NCBI GenBank assembly: GCA_000711775.1
Contig: ARYC01017283.1
Location: 1 to 64,000 of the forward strand
DNA from: Oxytricha trifallax
Lineage: Eukaryota > Ciliophora > Spirotrichea > Sporadotrichida > Oxytrichidae
Length of the DNA: 64,000 bases
Direction: 5' to 3'
Positions 11,489 through 23,082 of this stretch are shown piece after piece. How positions within the stretch are numbered: the stretch's first letter is position 1; each line of letters starts with the position of its first letter. The position numbers and the translations under genes were made by a program. Under the pieces are notes generated by a model, which was not told the DNA's origin, did no database searches, and was given only the letters and a program-made list of their open reading frames with translations.

Positions 11489-13256
11489 TTAATTGTTGAT
11501 ACACTAAATTGAGAGGGTAAGTTGACCTTGATAACACAATTCGAATTGAGTGGTACTGGACTGTTAAAAGTCAATCGCATTTTATTGCTCTCTTAGACAA
11601 TGAGTAAAAATAGAAGATAAATCCAAAAATTAAAGAATAATCAATAATTTTCTTACACTATTTTAATGTTAATTTTAATAATATAATTAAACACTACTCT
11701 ATCTCGAAATTTCAATTATTTTGATATAGAGTGCAATAGAGTATTATAAATTACTAATATTATTTATAGCTCAAAATATATGGAATTAAGTTTTAAAATA
11801 ATCTAACGTTGTTTAATATAATTTACCAATCTTAAATTAAATATAAAAATATAATTAAAATAAGACTGATACCTTTAAATTGCTTTGTATTAATAGTTAA
11901 ATTAATGATATAGTTAAATAAAGAATATTTTAATAAAAAACATAGATTAGATTATTTTAAAACTTAATTCCATATATTTTGAGCTATAAATAATATTAGT
12001 AATTTATAATACTCTATTGCACTCTATATCAAAATAATTGAAATTTCGAGATAGAGTAGTGTTTAATTATATTTATTAAAATTAACATTAAAATAGTGTA
12101 AGAAAATTATTGATTATTCTTTAATTTTTGGATTTATCTTCTATTTTTACTCAATGCCAGCAATGGAGGATGCAACAGAGCTATCAACTTAAATTGCTCC
12201 ACTGATTATAGTTGCAGATTGAGATACTTTTAGTGTAGAAGTGCCTCGATCAATGTTTCCACCTTGAGAATCGGTTATGAGAATTGTAAAACCGGATACT
12301 GTTTCAGTTGATAGGGGGTTGCGAAAACTTGTCACAGAAAATGCTACTTCTTAACCCAAGACTTTGGCACCGAACGCTCCAGTGACTGTTAGTACAGAGT
12401 TAGCAAAGGCACATTTACCAAAAATTAAGGTTCACATATAGTAATTTTAATGGGTATTTTTTTGATTGAAGAGATGCTGTAAGCACTGCGACAGTTGAAC
12501 AGGAAATTCCACCTTAGAAATATTCAGAAGGATTAGAAGCAGAAGGATTCCATTTTGGGAAAGTAACTTTAATCACGCTTCCTATTGAAATTTCATGAGT
12601 AGCTTTGAATCTTATTTCTAGATTTTACTTTTAACTTTACTTAGGTTAATATTATTGGACTATTTTATATATAAAATTTACTAGATTTGAAGTAGCACCT
12701 ACAATCAAACTTGATGGAGTTAAACTAGCAGACTACAACAATCCCTCAGTTGCAGTTAAAGTAATTCCTGTGGAAAGCGAATCAAGCAATAGTGAACTAC
12801 CGCTAAAAGTCTAAATTGAGAATGAGCTAGTAGGAGTTGTGCTGATTGGATTAGTCAACACACTTGTAATATGAATTTCAAAAGCGTCAGCTGGAAGTAT
12901 AGCACTTAATATTATTGTGATAGTCCTGCCACTTGCTGTACAAGCTGAGATTCTACCGTTACTGGGAATGACCTATAGAACGAGAATAAGGTTATAATTG
13001 AGTAATATTTCATACGAAAGTGCAGGTATGGGATCCTGAACTGATTGAAACCTCGTTGGGTGCAGTGATTTATATTGAGCCTCCATTTGGCACTTAAGTA
13101 ATTAAGGTTCCAAAGATGATCAGTTTAGAATTTGTACTTTAAATCGTTGAGGGATCTGATTATACGCCCACAAAATTTAATGTTGCTCCTAATAGATGAA
13201 CGATAAATAGAGTTATTATCAATACCTTTAACTACTTAAAGCAAAGAAAGCAACAT
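11489..13256 (-). CDS. scrambled giant surface protein gene, 5' (inverted) MDS block
   Basis: The 5' part of the gene that continues on the other strand at 13661. Start MLLSLLQVVKG (ATG 13256); an intron (about 13222 to 13186) and a second one (about 13013 to 12971) are GT..AG. The Ser/Thr-rich extracellular sequence contains motifs such as SGRTITIILSAILPADAFEI and GSVIKVTFPKWNPS. Three further interruptions lack splice sites but are flanked by direct repeats, and removing each restores frame: 12618-12680, 12425-12446 and the 549-bp element 11603-12151. The block ends at the pointer ACAATTAA (TTAATTGT on plus, 11489-11496). Without that junction the frame would meet TGA at 11473-11475 after only six more codons. 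Confidence 0.82.
11603..12151. mobile_element. 549-bp inverted-repeat element with CAATG target duplication
   Basis: Two nearly identical inverted arms (11603-11806 and 11947-12151, one single-base indel seen) surround a 140-bp AT-rich core. The element is flanked by CAATG at 11598-11602 and 12152-12156. It lies inside coding sequence of the scrambled gene, and taking out the element plus one CAATG copy gives an in-frame join (SSVASSIAG then IVQESNKMRL). It encodes nothing obvious. It may be a MITE-like non-autonomous DNA transposon, or a fold-back element behaving as an IES with CAATG as pointer. The near identity of the arms suggests recent insertion or arm homogenisation. Confidence 0.85.
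12425..12446. other. IES, 22 bp, pointer TTAA
   Basis: Short insert in the inverted part of the scrambled gene, bounded by TTAA at 12425-12428 and 12447-12450. It has no GT..AG ends. Removing 22 bp joins ASLQSKKYPL to IFGKCAFANSVLTV in one frame. Because TTAA is only 4 bp and the surroundings are AT-rich, the exact edges are less certain than the need for an interruption. Confidence 0.6.
12618..12680. other. IES, 63 bp, pointer CTAGATTT
   Basis: AT-rich insert flanked by the 8-bp direct repeat CTAGATTT (12618-12625 and 12681-12688). Excision of one repeat copy plus the insert joins IVGATSNL to EIRFKATHEISIG on the minus strand in frame and removes a stretch of unnatural Gln/Lys-rich sequence. 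The insert is a multiple of three and open in ciliate code, so frame alone does not prove it. The long repeat and better protein sequence do. Confidence 0.7.
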
Positions 13257-13660
13257 TAGAAAGACAAGTAGTTTACTATAAATAGTTGAATGAGAATGAA
13301 AAATTTACAATTTTTTCTTCAGTTTTTAGGGGAATAAGTTTTGGAATTTTATAAATCATAATTTAGATTATTGCTTAAATTTTATTTTTCAAACTCAAAA
13401 TTATGGATGAATTTCTTATTGATTTTTTTCATTATACAAATGCAGAAATATCTTATTAATTTCTGTTTTAAAGAATTTTGAATAACTAGATTATTTTTCA
13501 TTTTTATATTTAGATTCGAATATAAATTAACTTAATAATGAAAAAATTCTTATTTACCCTAAAGTTTCAGTCTTTTATTTTCTTCCATGATTTATGAATA
13601 TATTATCTTTAAATTCAAAACAATCATTAATTAATTTTTGATTTAGCTTTGAATCTTTCG
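13257..13660. other. AT-rich spacer between the two oppositely oriented MDS blocks
   Basis: No coding sequence that fits either block. If the proposed inversion at ACAATTAA is right, this segment separates the gene's start codon from its plus-strand continuation in the germline. It should then end up upstream of the gene or be discarded after rearrangement. An ATG at 13538 begins a short plus-strand frame (MKKFLFTLKF) that does not connect to the following coding block in phase by any GT..AG splice I could find. Confidence 0.5.
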
Positions 13661-16600
13661 ACAATTAACTCAGTACTGGTCTCTGGACTCTTTGGTATTC
13701 AAACCACTATTACTCCAACTAAATCAACCTCAGACAATTCTTTTACCTTCACTCAGTGTACAGCCTACACCTCAAACACCCTTGCAGCAAACATTGTAAT
13801 GGATTCTTTGAAGCTTCCAAACTACAACAAACCAACTGGTAGTTTTACTATAACTATAAGTACTCAATCAGGAAACGCTATTGCTTAAGTGTCAAGTGGT
13901 ATTACTTTCACAGCTAACCCAGGTACTGTTTAATCAGTTACTACTTAAGCTGTGAATCCAGTCATCTTAGCAAAAACTGGAATTACTTTTTCTATTATAC
14001 CGTAACATACTTTAGATTTGACAACTAGGGCAACCATAACACTTCCCTCCACCTATGTGTTTGGTACGGCATGTGTAGTGACAAATGTTTTAAACATTAA
14101 TGTTGCAGCTAGTTGTGGTTTTAGTGGCCAAACTATCACAATTAACAACTTGTTGAGCACTGCCTATATTGGAGGGTCTGGTTCTTCCATATCTTTTAAG
14201 ATTGAAACCATTCAACTTCCAATGACTAATGAAACAGCTAGTGGCCTTGTTGTCTCATTCTTGAGCTAAGACACAACCGATTCAAATTATTATGCAGTTG
14301 ATACATTAACAACCTCTGTCCCTCTAACATTTTATAATTTATTTTATGATCATTTGGATATGGTACTTTCAATAAAGTATCGATCAATCCAGGTTCTTTA
14401 AATGCTTATGCAGTGACAAGTTACAATATCGAATTCATACCAGAACATTATATCCCCCAAAATGGATATATCTAGATAACATATCCCGCAGATATAGGAA
14501 TTCCGGATACTTCATATTCCTAAAGCTCATGCACAAATTTTTCAGCCACATTTCCTTCTGCTCCCTCATGTGTAATTTTATGTGTTTAATGATTAAAATC
14601 AAATAAATTTAACATATCACAGTTTAATACTAAAATCAAACCATCAATCTTAGTCGTGACGTAGACGTATCTGAATGAGTTGACGTGGCAAATTCCGTGA
14701 CGTGGCAGTCATGAAGTAGAAAACTCCGAAAAAACCATTCTTGCTATCACCTAGTCTTCACCTAAAATCAAGATGTCAACCGGGTTTTCACCATGGGGAC
14801 AGAGCTCGTAGGATCCTACCAGAGTAACAGAAGATGGAGAAAAACGCTTACCGGTCCCACCGCTGCTGGGAAACGTAATCCCTATCCTTTCGCTGTGGTA
14901 GCTTCAACACCCTAACCCGATGTGGGAGAAAAATCCTTATCGTTGGCTTCAATGGTTTTCGTCTTCTCATTTTTGAAGGCAGAGCGTACCTTCATCCTGC
15001 TCCCTATTACCTAGGAAACTGAACTCAAGCCAGTAGACTCATCTAATGCAGGGAAATCTTAGGATCCAGCTCACTCGAAGAGTGTACGCTGACAGATTGA
15101 ACCCCGCCGACTGGTCCCTCATGCGTTGCGCCCAGCAACCCCCTACCTGCCCTCGATAGGCCTTAGTGTAGTAGAAAGCTCTATCAGAAAGTCCCAAGTG
15201 GTTAGTACCACCTTGCAATTAACTTTCTAATTTAATAATATGTGTAATTTTATTAAATACAAGAAAATATTTAATTAATTATGTAATCACAGCATCTATT
15301 AGAATCATACAAATAAGCAATGGATTTAGAACTACCACAATTCCACCTGGAGGCACATAATATTCTTTCAACATCCCAGGTATTTAAAATCCAATTAATC
15401 TAGGCTCATCAAGTACTTTTAAAATTAAAACTTTCACTTCCGCTGGAATAATAATGGATATCAAAGAAACAGGAATTCTTGTGACTATGACTTAAACAGC
15501 ATTTATGAAAAGTGCTTCAGTTGTTCTTGGATCATATGTAAACGCAGCTATTACTTCCTATACTTTTACTATAACAGCTTCAGTTCCGATTACAGAGGAA
15601 AATTATGTGATTATTAAATTTCCAACATAGATTACACTGCCAACCTCTGAATTATAATTTTAATTTTTCTTCTTATTAATTAATCATCACTTGCTTGTAA
15701 ATCAGATGACACTGCAATATTCAATGACGTAAAATGTTTCTTAAACACTCAACAATCTTCAAATTCAATTAGAGTGACTCTAGACTTAAGAACATCAGTC
15801 TCTTAAATCAACATCCTCCAAACTTTCAAGATTACTGTAAATGGTATAAAGAATCCCACATCTACAGAGGAGACAAGCGATTTCAGTTTACAGATTACAG
15901 ATAAAACATTCAAGGCTATCAATTAATCTCCTACTGGAGTTAAAACATCAACCAACACAGCATATACGTTGGCGAAGTCTAGTTTAAAGCAAAATACCAC
16001 AGGTGCTGGGTAAAATGCTTAATATAATATTTCTATTTATCCTCAAAACGACATTGAAATCGGAGGTGGCATTTATCTATAATTAATAAATGACAAAAAT
16101 TGCATTAATTTACTATATATATATTTTATAGTCTATCCTTCTCAAGTGAGTAATAGTACTCCCATTACGGTAAAAGTAATATCTCCTTATACTAAAATTA
16201 CACCAAAAGTAGAAATCACTATTTCGGCCAGATAAATCGTCATTAGAGATGCATTTTAGCTAAAAGTTGTAGGTTCAACAGTAGATGATATCATTTTGAT
16301 TGTACTTGAGGGCTTTAAGAACCCGTTGGTTAATATTACAACGAAAAAATAATTTTGATTAACTCAATTAATCTAAATCATTACTATTGATTTTTTAGTT
16401 ATGCAAGTATTAATGTCACAAACTATTTCTTCATTTCTTATTCGAATAAATGTGTATTATGCAATATATTTTAATAAATTTCAATCCCAAATGACTCGAA
16501 ATCTCTAATAAAAATTAATCTTAGCTAAATTTGCAGATTACACTTTTAAAATTTTACATTGATTTTATAATCATTAATCAAAATTACCCTTTTAAAATTT

Positions 16601-19600
16601 CTAGTGTTCTTACAATAATATCACAACATCTTTTGAAGTAAAAACATTTAATGAAAAGGTTTTAAATACCAAGCAAGTATTTTACTATGTAGACCAGGTT
16701 CTTAACGGACTCGTTTTAAACTCACCCTGCGATTATCCTTGTGCCTTATGTTCTGCGAATAGTCCTTCAAATTGTACAAGTTGTTATCCAACTGCAACTC
16801 TCAATAAACTTTAAGGTGGTACTTGTGTAGCAGAGTGCTCGGTTGGAAAATTCTTTAACTCTAAAACTGGAACTTGCTAGGATTGTACTTTCCCTTGCCT
16901 GGGATGCAGTAATTCAGCTACTAATTGTACAGTTTGTGGCTTCTAAGATTATTTGTACTTGTTCAATAATACTTGTGGACAAACTTGTCCAAATGGGTAT
17001 GTGAAAGATTCAAAGAATAACGTTTGTGCAAAATGTAATAGCGAGTGCTCTACTTGTGAATTAACTCCTGCAACTTGCAAATCTTGTGCAGCATCAACAG
17101 GTTTCCCTTATCTTTATTAATCAACTTGCCTAAAAACTTGTCCAGCTACTTTAACAATAACATAACCAGGCTAATGTATAAATTGTGATCCTATGTGTAA
17201 GACTTGCTCTGGCACTACTACAAATTGTACTTCATGCTTTTCTTATATGAGATTTGATCCTGTTTAAAAAACATGTTTGGCTGCTTGCACACCAGACACT
17301 CAAATTTATAACTAGACTACTTAATAGTGTCTGAATTGTGATGATAATTGTTTAACTTGCTCTGGAACAACTAAAACATGTACTCAATGTAGAAGTAACT
17401 CAGTCTTAAATTCAGACAATGTTTGCAGAGAGTAATGTAATGCAATTGATTAAATACCATTAAGTAATGTCTGCAAATAATGTGAATTACCATGTGCATA
17501 ATGTAAAGGGTCTCTTAATTATTGTACTAAATGCTAAGGAGATTACTTACTGTACAATTCTACATGTGTATAGTATTGCCCTGAAAAATATGAACCAAAT
17601 AATTAAACGGCCCAATGCATATTAGTAGGACTCATTTGTCCTTCTGGTTTTAGGGTGAACGAAGCTGGAGATGGCTGTATTCCTAATGAATTTGAATGCC
17701 CTGAAGGTTATTAGATTAATACCTAAAGAACAGCTTGTGTACCAAAACCAGGATCTGCTGTGCCTTTCCCTTTCCTGATTTTCTCTGTAATTTTATCACT
17801 TTTAGTACTTGGCAGCTATATCAAAGACAAGTTCTTTACAAAAGTTTACTCTAATCTGATAGCACTTTTGAGCTTCTAAGAAATGCTAATGTATTTGCTA
17901 CTTTTAGCTTATTCTGGTGCAAATGGAGTATGGGCAGCCTTTGCTTTATCGCTAATCGGTGTTTTAATGTTAATGACAGCTAACATCATTTTCTATCTAT
18001 ACTACAAAAGAGAGGTAATGTTGGATGATGTTTTTGCAAAATGGCAACGTTCCTATCCTAAGACTTCAAAATATATACCTATGATCTGTCTCTTTGTAAA
18101 CTTTAAGTGTGTCAGACTTTTCTACTCAGGATTTTACGGTTTAGAATCTTGCCTCGCCTAATTTGAAGATCCAATGAAGAATCTCTTTAAGCCTTTAAGA
18201 ATGTTGACTTACTTTAACTATGTGTTTGTCTACATACCTATATTTGTGGCAGATTGTATTGTATTCAACTAAGTAAAATGGGGCTTCTAACTCTTGGTAT
18301 TAGCTATAGAAACTTTTCTGTTAATATTCACTATAATCATATTGACCTACTTTGAATTCAGAAACCCAGAGAAGCTTATCATCAAAGGTGATGAATAGTA
18401 TATGAGATTCAAGCCAAAATACTTTAATGGAGAATCTATGGTAATGGCTGGTATGATTGATGTTGATGAGTCAACATTAATTCGTACTAAAGTAGTAGAT
18501 GACGACTATGAAGTATTCCTAAGAAAAAAGGCATTTGTAAGTATACTAAACTAAGTAGAGAAAAACTTCAAAAATGCATAGTAAAAAGGATTGGACTTAG
18601 GAGGTAAGATCGACTAGGTAATGTCAAAATTCGATGAAAAGCGATTGAAGTTAAGAAGAGCTTTCAGTCTCGAAGAAATAAAAGAAGATGAAAGCTGGTA
18701 TATACCAAGTGATGAGGAAGGAGAAGGAAAAACTAAAAATCCACAGTATACTGATAATTAGGATGAAGATGATGATTAAATGTATCAAAGAAGATATTCA
18801 TATCCACTCACACCCAAATCAAAGTTGACTGTGCCTGATCCCTAATTCAAACAAAATCTGAACGACATAAAATAAGCCTAGGTTGTAACGAAAGAAAAAC
18901 TTGAGAATAATGTTTACGCCGAATGTAAAGCCCCTGATAAAAACAAAGAAAAGAATCGTCGTAAAACTGTTTCCCGTAGAACTTAAACCTATCTGAGAGA
19001 GCTGCTGTAATTAGTTAAAATAATGTTAAAAATGACTATATCATTATTAAATTAGAAGGTGATGACTTGAATGAAAGCGATCTTGAAATAGTAATGGAAG
19101 ACGATGCAGAAATAGATCTCGATTACACCAAAGATCTAATTGATGGTGTCATCGATGGATTATCAGAGAGTGAATCAAACATAGGTGGCGCTAAGAAGAG
19201 AGGCAAAAAGAAGAGAAAGAACCTAAATACTAAGCGAACAAAGGAAATCCCGGATTTTGAGCTTGCAGATATCATGGGAGATTTTGAAATCGATGACTTA
19301 GGCAACTTTATTATCCTTCGTGGTGAGAAGGGAGAACTTCTTGACAAAAAAGAGCGTAGAGTTAATAGAAGAGGATATCTAATTGATAGATTTGGAAATA
19401 TCATCAATAAACAAGGCTAAGTTATATTCAAAGCAGTAGAGCTAGATTCCGATGATGAAATTCCAGCCCCATTTGGTTTCGAGAAGAGAAAGAAGAACCT
19501 GCTTAATCTTGGATAAGACGGAGAGTTTAAAGTACAGGGTAACGACAAGGAAATTGATGATGATGAAGACTTGATTGATAGAGAACTAAGAAACATGAGA

Positions 19601-20765
19601 AAAGCTGGTAAAAAGAAGGGGAAACAAACTAATGGATAAATTGTTGAGGAGGATGATAATGATGATGAAGAGAGCAGTGTCGATTCATTGATGGCAGAGT
19701 CCCCTGGTAAATATTAGCTTGACTAATTTGGAGATAATGAAGATGATATTATCGCAAGAGTAACCTAGAAAAAGTTTTCTTATTATTTAATTGAATTTAA
19801 AGGTTCCAGTCAAGAGAACTCAGCAAAGATAATATGGCAAAAAATAACTAAGAGCTGAGCATGATCTAAGTCCATAGGAAAGTTAAAGAAAGAAAGCTGG
19901 TCCTCTATAAAACCTTCCACCAAAGAGAATCAAGAAAGATGACACAAGAGATATGTTTCCCTCCTTAACGATTGATGCTTCTGAATAGAAAAAGCTTTTC
20001 AAAATTGCAGAGCAGATTGGAGGTATGGCTAATCAAATTGCAGAGGGTTAGAAGAAAAATAATTTGAATCAATCCCAAATTTCAAATTAAGAAAAATTAG
20101 AGCAGCTAAAGTAAGATCACTTTAAAGACTTAATGCAAGATAACACTAATAAATCAAAGCTTTAATAATCAGATAAAAAACTGCCTCCCAAGCCAAATAT
20201 GGAAAAGATTTATGGAAACTTAGGCGACGTAGTAAATTATGAGGAGTAATTAATGAAAGATTAAATTAAGGGATTAAGAGCACAGTCGCCATTCTCTTCT
20301 TAAATTACAACAAGAATGGGTTTTAACAAAGCGGCTGAATCTTCGACTATAGGAACAGACAAACGTAGACTTAAGGGTTTAGAATCCATTTATCTCTAGA
20401 AATTTGACAAGAAAGCTGGCTTACCCAATCCTAAAAAGCAATTACAAAAAGCAAAATTCAGAAATACCTTAACTCAATTTGTTGATGATCCAGAAATGCT
20501 GGTAGACGATGGTTTAGATAGAATGAGAGAAAGAGAAATGTCGCTTTAAGTGGCAGATAAACTCGATCGCATGCAGAAGCAGTATATGATGTCAAATACA
20601 ACAACAAATAACTTTAAAAATATCGCATCCTCATCATCAATGGGTTTCTAACCTACAGTTGGAGCTGCAGTTATAAGAAAGAACGGCAGTTTGAATGGAT
20701 CTATGTTTAACCACGATCCCTCCCTAGAACCAGTAAAGAAGGGCAACTGGATATAAAGAGATTGA
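13661..20765 (+). CDS. scrambled giant surface protein gene, main MDS block
   Basis: Continuation of the gene begun on the minus strand; it starts at pointer ACAATTAA (13661-13668) and has no start codon of its own. In order it encodes Ser/Thr-rich extracellular repeats (13661-16660), and a cysteine-rich region with many C-x2-C spacings, like growth-factor-receptor/furin-type repeats (about 16725-17740). Hydrophobic membrane segments follow (PFPFLIFSVILSLLVLGSYI, LMYLLLLAYSGANGVWAAF, LMLMTANIIFYLYY, YVFVYIPIFVADCIVF, LLIFTIIILTYFEF). A long charged cytoplasmic tail, acidic with DDDEDLIDRELRN, ends KGNWIQRD at TGA 20763-20765. Introns near 19010-19052 and 19770-19801 are GT/AG-like; IESs lie at 14328, 15660 and 16543. 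This domain order is typical of giant ciliate surface proteins; ligand and function are unknown. Confidence 0.82.
14328..14350. other. IES, 23 bp, pointer CATTT
   Basis: Insert bounded by CATTT at 14328-14332 and 14351-14355, without GT..AG ends. Removal joins TTSVPLTF to GYGTFNKVSINPGS in frame; without removal the plus-strand frame runs into TGA soon after. Confidence 0.7.
14582..15239. mobile_element. 658-bp GC-rich insertion with 14-bp target duplication
   Basis: A block visibly richer in G+C than its surroundings interrupts the giant gene. It is flanked by the identical 14-mer ATGTGTAATTTTAT at 14568-14581 and 15240-15253. Without the insert, the right copy begins a normal-looking intron (GT near 15242 to AG 15292) and coding resumes at SIRIIQISNGFRTTTIPPGG. 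A long target duplication suggests retroposition (LINE fragment or SINE); no poly-A tail is obvious. The left end holds repeated GACGTGGCA/GACGTAG motifs (14655-14710). On the minus strand GGTTCAATCTG (near 15090-15100) resembles a pol III B box, but I could not find a good A box. Ciliate-code frames of about 60 codons exist but resemble nothing I know. Confidence 0.7.
15660..15679. other. IES, 20 bp, pointer TTAAT
   Basis: Bounded by TTAAT at 15660-15664 and 15680-15684, no splice signals. Removal is the only pointer pairing I found that connects TQITLPTSELQF to QSSLACKSDDTAIFNDV in frame. The AT-rich context allows a slightly different edge. Confidence 0.55.
16543..16588. other. IES, 46 bp, pointer CTTTTAAAATTT
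   Basis: A 12-bp direct repeat, CTTTTAAAATTT (16543-16554 and 16589-16600), flanks the insert. Excision joins LSQICRLHFQNF to QCSYNNITTSFEVKTFNEKV in frame, while the uncut frame ends at TGA near 16634. One of the clearest germline IESs in the window. Confidence 0.8.
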
Positions 20766-20864
20766 TATAAATTAGTTTACTAAATATGACTTATTAAAAT
20801 TATTAAGAATAGAATTGGACATTCATAAATTGTATAAATTAACTTAATTATAAAAGTTTTAACT

Positions 20865-22883
20865 TCAAGCTTTATTTAGAGGTAAATCTAACGTAACTGC
20901 CATATTTTTATTTTAATTGCTCTAATGTTCAGATTTATTACTTAGGGTACTACTGTCACTTGACATTTCGAGATATGTTCTCTTAACATAACTTGGCATT
21001 GCATTTCTAGTCTTTTGTTCAAGTAATCTTGGATTTATTAACTGCTTCCCTTAACTGAATCCTCTTTAATGAGTTTTATTTTCTTTTAACTTTGCATATT
21101 GATTTTAAGCTGATTTCTTATAATTGTCCAAGTTTTCTCTCTCGATCTTTGTTTAATACTTGATTTTACTATTTTTTGAATTTAATGATATTTTTCTCTA
21201 ATTTGAAAGCTTCTCGTTTTAATCGTTTTATTCTTGAAAAGGGACCCTACCTGTTTTTTATACGGATATAAGTTTATCTATTTTGCTAGAGAAAGACAAA
21301 ACAGATTAAGCGAAAGCTGAGACTTTCCTGATTTCACAATTATCCTTGATTGGAGTGATTTTTTATTGCTACAATCTTTCTTTTGATCTTTTGTATTCAA
21401 CTAAGCTCCTTTTCATTTGACTTTTTAACAACTCAAGTCTATTTTCAGAGTTTCTTTTCATTAAATCTTTTGATTTTATCCTTGTTTCATTTTAAGATAG
21501 CTGTTCTTTATTTTCTTTTTGAGTTTAGTAAACTTGAAGCTTTTCTCTGTTAACAGATTTGCTCATCACAGATTTAACTTTTAGAACCAAATTTTGCATA
21601 AATTGTGAAGATTAGGATAAACAAAGGTCTCTTCTTCGTCTCCTTTCCTTTTACTGATAAGTGAGATTCTCTAAAGTCCTAAAATCTAAGGATTAAAAGT
21701 TCATGTCTGACATTTAAGTTTATTAGTTATTCCCAAAATTGTCATTAAATTCAGATTTAATCAAGTTATCAGCATTAAAATGACTGATCGCCCTCTATTT
21801 TTGATTAATATTGCCAACCGAAGATTTTTCATTAGATTACTAAAGGTCGATAATCATGTATCCTGGATGGTCACTTTAATTATTGTAAAATTTTTCATGA
21901 GGGTATTTTTCACAACTTCTACAACCATTATAAGAATCTTCACTTAACAAGCGTTGATGATGATTTTTTTATGTTGTATTGCCAAGGAATTTTTCTTTAA
22001 TTAGAGGTGATTAAGGCTCATTCAAGTTATTAAGCAGGAAATTCTTCGCTTATTCTTAATTTTCAATTGTTATATTATCATGATTCCTGCTGTCTAAAGT
22101 TTACATTTAAGAGATTTAGTTAACAGTGCTATTATTATTATTCATTTGCCAAGATTACTTGTAAGAATGATTGTAGCTGCCCACAAAATTGTTCGACAAA
22201 ATACTTATATTGTGATTAGTTTGTTGTCCACTGTTAATAGTACAAGTTTACAGATCTTTGCTATTACTGAGATTTTTAAGTTTTTTCAGTGATTTAATGG
22301 GTTAATTTCTTGAGTGATTTCTGTATGATTTGCATGTTGATGAATTGAGATTGTCGCTTGTATTTAAAACTTAGCTTTAGACAGTATTTTAATCTTTTTT
22401 CTTTTTGAAGTGTAGTTATGGAGGTAAATGAGCTGTTTAAAGAACTGGCTTCAAAAGTTAGGGATTTACTTTTACTTAGGTTTTATTTGATCTAACTATG
22501 GTAGCTACAGGTTTTACTAATTAATTCGAAACTACAGAGTTCTTTTGTACTTTTGATAAGTATGATTTATCTTTACTTTGTGATTTTTCATTTCTGTTGC
22601 TCTTTATTAGAGAAAGATAAATACATAAATTCTTGGATAGTGATCTTTTATCTAAACTTTTTTCATTATGAGACTTGTCTATGCTTTGCCTTCTCAAATA
22701 ATTATCTAATTAAATTACCTAGCTTACATGACTTATACTAGGTTGAGTATTTAACTTATTTCTTGGTTTCGATTTAGATTTAAGATTTGATTGCTAACTT
22801 GATTGTAACGATATGGAATTTTTAGCTTGAGCCCTCGATGTTTAGGCTGAGGAGATTGATATCTGATGTGGTTTATGCTGCAT
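20865..22883 (-). CDS. Gln/Asn/Ser/Lys-rich protein, 672 residues
   Basis: Single uninterrupted ciliate-code ORF, ATG at 22883 (MQHKPHQISISSAQTSRAQA) to TGA 20865-20867, with dozens of TAA/TAG codons read as Gln. Low-complexity, basic and polar throughout, with a short Cys pair (NGCRSCEKYPHEK, about 21905-21945) and a charged, probably helical stretch near 21370-21480. No known domain. It needs no intron or IES, unusual here for a 2-kb gene. It is divergent from the DnaJ gene, the two starts lying 199 bp apart, so they probably share a promoter region. Confidence 0.8.
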
Positions 22884-23082
22884 TTTAAAAAAATTAATTT
22901 TATCTAAACTTAACAGCTAATAATTAAATTTATAAATTTAAGAGATACCAAATCTAGGCTAGAATTGCTTCTAAATTTTTTTATATTTATTATGAAATCA
23001 ATTTGATTTTCGAATGAATCAGTTGTGAATATGTAATTATTGATTAATCATTACAGAATAATTTATAATTGTATTCAATAAA

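Noticed and set aside
13540-13650. ATG at 13538 (MKKFLFTLKF) as start of the plus-strand surface protein
   Set aside because: No GT..AG splice or pointer pair connects it in phase to LSTINSVLVSG, whereas the inverted block joins exactly at ACAATTAA.
14582-15239. The GC-rich insert as a structural RNA gene (SRP, RNase P or rRNA fragment)
   Set aside because: No conserved core motif of these RNAs could be matched; the 14-bp duplication argues for an inserted element.
19123-19407. 94-codon minus-strand ORF
   Set aside because: Antisense of the acidic cytoplasmic tail of the surface protein gene.
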